NCBI GenBank assembly: GCA_002344205.1
Contig: DDSZ01000021.1
Coordinates: 21,357-41,614 of the forward strand
DNA from: Opitutaceae bacterium UBA2377
GTDB lineage: Bacteria > Verrucomicrobiota > Verrucomicrobiia > Opitutales > Opitutaceae
Length of the DNA: 20,258 bases
Reading direction: 5' to 3'
In this document: one piece after another, positions 16,219 to 20,258 of the stretch
Layout: each line of letters opens with the position of its first letter
How positions within the stretch are numbered: the stretch's first letter is position 1
Notes under the pieces: generated by a model
What the model was told of the DNA's origin: nothing
Database searches by the model: none
What the model saw: the letters and a program-made list of their open reading frames with translations, nothing else
Program-made: the position numbers and the translations under genes

Positions 16219-17313
16219 ATGTCCACCTCCATCGACCTCTCCACCATCTTCCGCAAACGCCAGGCCGAGTCGCGCTCGCTGTCGGCCGAAAACTTCCGGG
16301 GCGACAAGGGCGCCGGAGGCATGGCCACCAAGGAAACATCGCTCACCCCCGGTGCTTGGGAACAGGCCCCGCACCTCGGCCAAGGCTGGAAAATCTCCCC
16401 CTGTCTCCCGCTCAAATCAGGCCAGACCCAGACCATCATGGATCACGATGGTCCGGGCGTGATCCGTCACGTGTGGGTGACCTTTGATCAGCGGCTCCGC
16501 CGGCAGGTCATCCTGCGCATCTATTGGGACGGTGCGGAGCACCCTTCCGTCGAGTGCCCCATCGGTGATTTCTTCTGCCAGTCCTGGAACCGCGACCAGA
16601 ACATCAACGCCCTGCCGATCAATGTGAACCCGAAGGGGGGCATGAACTGCTTCTTCCCGATGCCGTTCAAAAAACATGCCCGCATCACGGTGGAAAACGA
16701 TTCGCCGGCCGATATCGCGCACTTCTTTTACACCATTAACTACACCCTGGAAGAGGTGCCGGAGGACAGCCTCTATTTTCACGCGCAGTTCCGCCGCACC
16801 AATCCCGTGCCCTACAAGGATGTTTATACCATTCTCGACGGCGTGAGCGGTCACGGACACTTCGTGGGCACCTTCATGAGCTGGCAGCAAAACTGTTCCG
16901 GCTGGTGGGGCGAAGGTGAGATCAAGATGTATCTCGACGGTGACAAGCAGTGGCCGACGATTTGTGGCACCGGCACCGAGGATTACTTCGGCGGGGCGTG
17001 GTGTTTTGATGAAAACAATTACTCCGTTCCTTACTTTGGATTCCAGCATGTCGTGGGCAAGTCCGGCCAGGCCGGGGCGCGCATGACGCTTTACCGTTTC
17101 CACCTGCAGGATCCCGTCTTCTTCAAAAAGGATCTGCGCATCACGATGCAGGCGCTGGGTTGGCGCGATCTGGGCTGGCGGGATCTGGGCCTGCCCAACC
17201 CGCGCTACCACGCGCTACAGGATGACATCGCTTCCGTGGCCTACTGGTATCAGACGCTGCCGCACGCGCCGTTCCCGCCGCTGGCGGACCGCGACACGCG
17301 CGAGATGGTGTAA
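16219..17313 (+). CDS. DUF2961 / glycoside hydrolase family GH172 protein
   Basis: A 364-residue member of the DUF2961 family, part of which is now classified as GH172. Characterised GH172 enzymes act on alpha-fructofuranosides or arabinofuranosides; the substrate here is unknown. Family features: GPGVIRHVWVTF at 78-89, CPIGDFF with a central core (PMPFKKHARITVEN), WWGEGEIKMYLDGD at 229-242 and GTGTEDYFGGAW at 250-261. The conserved acidic residues in WWGEGE and Glu254 in GTEDY are about 20 residues apart and are the candidate catalytic pair. There is no signal peptide, so it appears cytoplasmic, unlike the secreted peptidase just upstream. The ATG at 16219 was chosen because the longer frame lies entirely inside the peptidase gene. 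A GWRDL-GWRDL tandem occurs at 314-323. Confidence 0.88.
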   Translation: MSTSIDLSTIFRKRQAESRSLSAENFRGDKGAGGMATKETSLTPGAWEQAPHLGQGWKISPCLPLKSGQTQTIMDHDGPGVIRHVWVTFDQRLRRQVILRIYWDGAEHPSVECPIGDFFCQSWNRDQNINALPINVNPKGGMNCFFPMPFKKHARITVENDSPADIAHFFYTINYTLEEVPEDSLYFHAQFRRTNPVPYKDVYTILDGVSGHGHFVGTFMSWQQNCSGWWGEGEIKMYLDGDKQWPTICGTGTEDYFGGAWCFDENNYSVPYFGFQHVVGKSGQAGARMTLYRFHLQDPVFFKKDLRITMQALGWRDLGWRDLGLPNPRYHALQDDIASVAYWYQTLPHAPFPPLADRDTREMV

Positions 17314-17335
17314 GCGGATCGGAATTACGGCGGCC

Positions 17336-17860
17336 TCAGTTGCCGCGCATGCGCTCGATCTCCGCCTTGGCGGCGGCTTCGCGGGCGCGGTATTCCTCCA
17401 GCTCCCGGACCTTGCGCAGGGCGTCGGCCTCTTCCTTGCGCAGCCGCACCAGCTCCGCCTCGGCGGCTTCGGCGCGTTGGCGGGCGGCCAGCAATTCGGG
17501 GTCCTCGACGGTGCGCCCTTGGGCAACCATGCGCTGCCGGCGCGCTTCCTCCTCGGCCCGGGCCCGCGCGGCACGTTCCTCGGCAAGCTGGCGCTGATGC
17601 CGGGCCTCGCGGAGGCGCCGGTCCTCGGCGGAACCGACGGACCCGCCGACGGCTGCGCCGGCGACCCCGCCCAGCGCCGCACCGGCCAAGCCTTCACCTG
17701 ATTGGTGTCCGATGATGCCGCCGATGATTGCGCCCATCAGCGCACCGGTGGCTGCACCGCGCTCGGTGTTGGGGGAGTCATGGGTGGCGCAGCCGGAAAA
17801 CAGGAGGGTGCCGGCGAGGACAAGACTGGCGGCCGGGCGCTGAAAAAGTGCGGAATGCAT
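17336..17860 (-). CDS. glycine-zipper lipoprotein with coiled-coil tail (copy 2)
   Basis: A 174-residue paralogue of the lipoprotein at 13408-13929. It has a signal with lipobox FSGC (Cys24), a glycine zipper at ~34-75 (GAATGALMGAIIGGIIGHQSG split by the usual turns, then GAALGGVAGAAVGG), and the same charged coiled coil. From GSAEDRR to MRG I count 88 identical residues of 98 against copy 1, with conservative changes such as Lys/Arg, Asp/Glu and Ile/Leu. The N-terminal signal is much less conserved. The ATG at 17860 is chosen by the signal peptide and by the matching MH start in copy 1; a longer frame to 17962 adds an unlikely leader. It is convergent with the GH172 gene (22 bp apart) and follows phyH on the same strand. 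Confidence 0.85.
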   Translation of the reverse strand: MHSALFQRPAASLVLAGTLLFSGCATHDSPNTERGAATGALMGAIIGGIIGHQSGEGLAGAALGGVAGAAVGGSVGSAEDRRLREARHQRQLAEERAARARAEEEARRQRMVAQGRTVEDPELLAARQRAEAAEAELVRLRKEEADALRKVRELEEYRAREAAAKAEIERMRGN

Positions 17861-17907
17861 GAGGTTGGTGGTGTGCGGTGGAACGGTGGTAGTCAGTGCT
17901 GAATTAG

Positions 17908-17934
17908 AATCCCACTTGGCGGGATTGTTCCGCC
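17908..17934. other. overlapping inverted repeats between phyH and copy-2 lipoprotein
   Basis: AATCCC (17908-17913) pairs with GGGATT (17921-17926), and GGCGG (17918-17922) pairs with CCGCC (17930-17934). The two pairings share bases, so they exclude each other. The spacer is otherwise without features. There is no T-tract on the minus strand to make a clear terminator; it may be a weak terminator for phyH, a leader structure for the lipoprotein gene, or chance. Confidence 0.25.
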
Positions 17935-17968
17935 ATCGCAAGTCCATCCCAACCAAAGCCATCCGCAG

Positions 17969-18787
17969 TCAGGCTTGGGCCCCGGCCGCGCGGCTGACCT
18001 CGGCATCCCAAGTGCCGCTGATCACCGCGCCGTATTCCTCGAAGCCGCCCGTGGCCTTGGGCCCGGTGAGGCGGGGCCGGGGATTGCCGATGCGGCCGCC
18101 TTCATAGAAGGATTCGTCGGTCTGGTCGTCGCAGAGAAAATGATAGGCGAGTCCGGCGCGTTCCTTGTCTGTGGTGTTGTCGCCGGTGGCGTGCGGCGTC
18201 CCATAGCAGAAGAACAGCACGCTGCCGGCCTTGAGCTCGATGGTCTCGGCCTTGGTCTCGTCAGGAAAGCAGCGGATGTGGTGGTCGCTGTTGCCGTCGC
18301 GTTCGTGCGGCAGCAGCGTTTCCCAGGCATCGGGCACGACGCGCATGGTGCCGTTGGCCACGGTGGCGTCGTGAATGGCGATCCACATGGCGGTGCCGCG
18401 GAGCGGTTTTGGGATTTTGAAGTAGGCGTTGTCCTGATGCCAGGCGGTGCCCATGCCGGTTTTGCCGGGCTTCAGGAAAATCTGGTCGAGATGCAGGGTG
18501 ACGACCGGCCCGATCAGTGTGGTGACGGCCTCGATCACCTTCGGCGCGAAGGGCAGCGCGCGGATGAGGGTGGAGTAAAAATTGGCCGGGCAGAGCTGGA
18601 GGTTCTGTTTGGTGGTGGCGGGGGTCTTGCCGTCGCCCGTGGTGGCGACATTGCGCAGGAAGCCGTTGCGCTTGAGCCGGCTGATGTCGGCCTGCAGTGC
18701 CGCGGTCTCGGCGGTGTTGAAGAAACCGGGGACCGCGACATAGCCGCGGCGGCGGAAAGATTCGATTTGGTTGGGCGAGAGTTTCAT
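17969..18787 (-). CDS. PhyH-family Fe(II)/2-oxoglutarate-dependent dioxygenase
   Basis: A 272-residue member of the phytanoyl-CoA dioxygenase superfamily, which hydroxylates small molecules or modified substrates using iron, oxygen and 2-oxoglutarate. The iron-binding facial triad is visible as His117 and Asp119 (TAWHQDNAYF) and His199 (GTPHATGDN); Arg210 (KERAGLAYHF) is the likely 2-oxoglutarate contact. The N-terminus (LSPNQIESFRRRGYVAVPGFF) is standard for the family. No signal peptide, so cytoplasmic. The ATG at 18787 is the natural start. It is divergent from an AraC-family regulator across 72 bp, so that regulator may control it. PhyH proteins are diverse, and I cannot name the substrate. 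Confidence 0.9.
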   Translation of the reverse strand: MKLSPNQIESFRRRGYVAVPGFFNTAETAALQADISRLKRNGFLRNVATTGDGKTPATTKQNLQLCPANFYSTLIRALPFAPKVIEAVTTLIGPVVTLHLDQIFLKPGKTGMGTAWHQDNAYFKIPKPLRGTAMWIAIHDATVANGTMRVVPDAWETLLPHERDGNSDHHIRCFPDETKAETIELKAGSVLFFCYGTPHATGDNTTDKERAGLAYHFLCDDQTDESFYEGGRIGNPRPRLTGPKATGGFEEYGAVISGTWDAEVSRAAGAQA

Positions 18788-18859
18788 GGGCGGCGGGAAG
18801 ATAGCAGAAGGGCTGGGGGCTTGCGTTCAAACTTGGGCAGTGGCAAATCGTGCACATCA

Positions 18860-19738
18860 ATGCAAAGCATCCCCCGGTATGGCCGCGGCAGCGCCCGCAC
18901 GCTCGTCACCCATCGCGACCTGGGTTTGGAGATCATCTTCTTGGACAAGGGCGCGCTCAACTGGCACGTGGAGGGACGGATTGAGCGGGTGACGGCGGGC
19001 TCGGTGTATTTCTCGCTGCCGTGGCAGGAACACGGCAGCGTGGATGAGTTTGAGCCCGGCCATCACTGGCACTGGGTGCAGCTCGGGCTGGCGGGCCGGA
19101 TTGACCGGCCGCGGACCCGGTTTGGATTTCATCCGGACTTTGGCCTCGGCGCGCGGCCGGCGGCGGAGATCAGTGCGTTGCTCACCCGCAGCGGCCGGCA
19201 TTGCTACCGGGCAACCCCGCGGATGGCCTGGCTGATCCCGACGCTGGTGGAAGAGTTGGACCGCAAAGAAGGGCCGGATTCCGCCTATGCGTCGGCTTTG
19301 GCCCGGCTGGCGATTTTGGAGCTGGTGCGTTGCATCCGGACGAGCGATCACCCCCGCCAAGGGGATGCGGCCTCAACCCGGCGGGTGGAAGCCTTCATCA
19401 ACCGGCTGCGGGCGCACAGCGAAGCCGAATGGACGCTTGAGCAGATGGCGGCCGCCTGCGGCCTGGGCCGGTCGCGTTTTGCCGCCCTCTGCCGCCAGTC
19501 CACAGGCGACAGCCCGCTCACCCTGGTCAACCGGCTGCGGGTGGACCGGGCGAAGGAAATGCTCAAAACCGCAGACGCGACGATCACCGACATCGCCTAC
19601 GCCTGCGGCTTCGGTTCGAGCCAGTATTTCGCCCGCGTCTTCCGCCGCTTCACCGGCATGGAAGCCAGCGCTTACCGGCAAAAACATCGCAAGCATCAGC
19701 CCGGGGGCCAGGCGAGCTGGCGGCCGCCGAGGAGGTGA
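18860..19738 (+). CDS. AraC-family transcriptional regulator
   Basis: A 292-residue regulator. The N-terminal part (about 12-90) is a cupin-like sensor domain with aromatic and His-rich strands (LEIIFLDKGALNWHVEG, GSVYFSLPWQEHG, HHWHWVQLGL). The C-terminal part (about 175-275) holds the two helix-turn-helix motifs, WTLEQMAAACGLGRSRFAALC and the AraC signature ITDIAYACGFGSSQYFARVF ending in RRFTG. The ATG at 18860 was chosen because the sensor domain begins soon after; the frame is open far upstream, but that is antisense to phyH. Divergent placement across 72 bp suggests control of phyH by a small ligand, perhaps a sugar-like one; that is inference. The last 43 nt overlap the 3' end of the convergent HIT gene. 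Confidence 0.9.
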   Translation: MQSIPRYGRGSARTLVTHRDLGLEIIFLDKGALNWHVEGRIERVTAGSVYFSLPWQEHGSVDEFEPGHHWHWVQLGLAGRIDRPRTRFGFHPDFGLGARPAAEISALLTRSGRHCYRATPRMAWLIPTLVEELDRKEGPDSAYASALARLAILELVRCIRTSDHPRQGDAASTRRVEAFINRLRAHSEAEWTLEQMAAACGLGRSRFAALCRQSTGDSPLTLVNRLRVDRAKEMLKTADATITDIAYACGFGSSQYFARVFRRFTGMEASAYRQKHRKHQPGGQASWRPPRR

Positions 19739-20031
19739 ACGTGGAGGTGGGGGACGGATTCGCCGCCGTGGGGGCCGTTGTTGATGACGATGCGAAAGCC
19801 GGCGGCGAGGTTGAGCTGCTTGGCCAGGGCTTGGGCGGTGAGCAGCAGGTGGCCGAGCAGGGCCTCGTGTGCGGGGGTGGCTTCGGCGATGCGGGCGATG
19901 GGCTGCTTGGGGATCACGAGCACATGCACGGGCGCCTGCGGCTGAATGTCGTGGATCGCGATGCAGCGGTCGTCCTCATGGACGATCTTGGCTGGAATCT
20001 CGCGGGCGATGATTTTTTCGAAAAGGGTCAT
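19696..20031 (-). CDS. HIT-family (histidine triad) nucleotide-binding protein
   Basis: A 111-residue HINT-type purine nucleoside phosphoramidase, hydrolysing AMP-linked phosphoramidates and related adducts in the cytoplasm. The triad is HLHVHLL with His95, His97 and His99. Other landmarks are FEKIIAREIPAKIVHEDDRC at the N-terminus, HDIQPQAPVHVLVIPK at 27-42, and INNGPHGGESVPH before the triad. Length is normal. The ATG at 20031 fits the family N-terminus (MTLFEKII). The 3' end overlaps the end of araC by 43 nt on the opposite strand, so its C-terminal GRQLAWPPG is encoded by DNA that also encodes the araC tail. Confidence 0.95.
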   Translation of the reverse strand: MTLFEKIIAREIPAKIVHEDDRCIAIHDIQPQAPVHVLVIPKQPIARIAEATPAHEALLGHLLLTAQALAKQLNLAAGFRIVINNGPHGGESVPHLHVHLLGGRQLAWPPG

Positions 20032-20127
20032 GAGGTGAGCAAAGTGAAAATCAGGAACGCTGAATTACCCGCAGTCTGAGCTCTGATGGCGGCTTTTCCA
20101 GCCTTCCTGAGTTTCAAATTTTATGCC
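20032..20127. other. 96-bp spacer before the HIT gene, nothing assigned
   Basis: This spacer separates the HIT gene from the partial gene on the same strand and is more AT-rich than its surroundings (for example TTTCAAATTTTATG). It probably holds the HIT promoter on the minus strand. I could not identify a convincing -35/-10 pair, and no hairpin with a T-tract is evident. Confidence 0.3.
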
Positions 20128-20258
20128 TCAGAGGAACAGCAGTTGCAGGCTGGCGGTGGGGGCGGTGCGGGCGGCGGCGAGTTCGCGGATGAAGGCCAGC
20201 ATCTCGTCATACTCGCGCACGCGGCGGGCGGTGGCGCGTTTCTCCGGCGGAATCAGGG
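20128..20258 (-). CDS. partial CDS, C-terminal end of an unidentified protein
   Basis: Reading the minus strand from the window edge, a frame stays open for 43 codons and ends at a TGA (20128-20130). The peptide begins LIPPEKRATARRVREYDEM and continues LAFIRELAAARTAPTASL, then QLLFL; it looks like an amphipathic charged helix followed by a hydrophobic tail. The 5' end lies beyond the window. The frame is supported by codon use like its neighbours and by the usual spacing before the HIT gene, but the piece is too short to name the family. It is co-directional with the HIT gene. Confidence 0.5.
   Translation of the reverse strand, partial: LIPPEKRATARRVREYDEMLAFIRELAAARTAPTASLQLLFL

Noticed and set aside
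14967..16439. Minus-strand open frame (490 codons) opposite the S9 peptidase and GH172 starts
   Set aside because: It crosses two unrelated plus-strand genes, has no domain, and has the composition expected of an antisense shadow.
17215..17697. Second minus-strand frame inside the copy-2 lipoprotein
   Set aside because: It is out of frame with the lipobox, glycine zipper and coiled coil, and is Pro/Arg/Ala-rich shadow sequence.
13408..17860. Composite transposon formed by the two lipoprotein copies
   Set aside because: The copies are in the same orientation, but there is no transposase, no terminal inverted repeat and no target duplication that I can see; they are intact lipoprotein genes.
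17975..18859. A 295-codon open stretch upstream of and in frame with the AraC gene, antisense to phyH
   Set aside because: It is the mirror frame of a GC-rich gene with a clear PhyH iron triad. It adds Gly/Ala/Val-rich sequence without a domain, and the AraC sensor domain starts after the ATG at 18860.
18788..18859. TTGCGT plus CAAATC at 17-nt spacing as an araC promoter
   Set aside because: The -10 match is only 2 of 6 and promoter consensus for this lineage is uncertain.

Overview
The window is a GC-rich bacterial chromosome segment made mostly of housekeeping genes. The gene set and order suggest a verrucomicrobial genome, probably Opitutaceae-like: rplQ with an Ala/Lys-rich tail, guaA, a hisDCBH cluster, a VC0807-type membrane protein, a GH172 (DUF2961) protein, and a PhyH/AraC pair. 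This placement is inference from gene content and protein style; no rRNA or other phylogenetic marker is present. Almost no gene has a recognisable Shine-Dalgarno sequence, so most starts were chosen from homology, overlaps and domain boundaries.

Layout. 1-2420: the end of a ribosomal protein operon (L17), a rho-independent terminator, a 75-residue membrane/zinc-ribbon protein and GMP synthase. 2473-6893: an exported LolA-like protein, then a tightly packed partial histidine operon, hisD-hisC-hisB-hisH; hisA and hisF do not follow. 7013-9052: citrate synthase, convergent with a polytopic VC0807-family protein. 9109-13403: a co-directional run of pdxJ, acpS, a membrane-anchored unknown, bifunctional nnr (NAD(P)HX repair) and dprA, with several stop/start overlaps. 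13408-17860: a secreted S9 peptidase and a GH172-family protein on the plus strand, bracketed by two minus-strand paralogous glycine-zipper lipoproteins. 17969-20258: a PhyH-type dioxygenase divergent from an AraC regulator, a HIT hydrolase that overlaps the 3' end of araC, and the C-terminal end of an unidentified minus-strand gene.

How the genes work together. The first two thirds is core metabolism (translation, GMP, histidine, citrate cycle entry, pyridoxal phosphate, acyl carrier protein activation, cofactor repair) plus DNA processing. The last third is more accessory: secreted proteolysis, a furanoside-hydrolase-type protein, envelope lipoproteins and a locally regulated dioxygenase.

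I found no CRISPR array, tRNA, rRNA, insertion sequence, prophage or defence island. The less ordinary signals are the duplicated lipoprotein bracketing the S9-GH172 pair, a cluster of GTTTGC half-sites in the divergent spacer beside it, the small zinc-ribbon membrane protein whose candidate -10 box would give a leaderless mRNA, and long out-of-frame or convergent gene overlaps. None of these by itself shows a new biological system.
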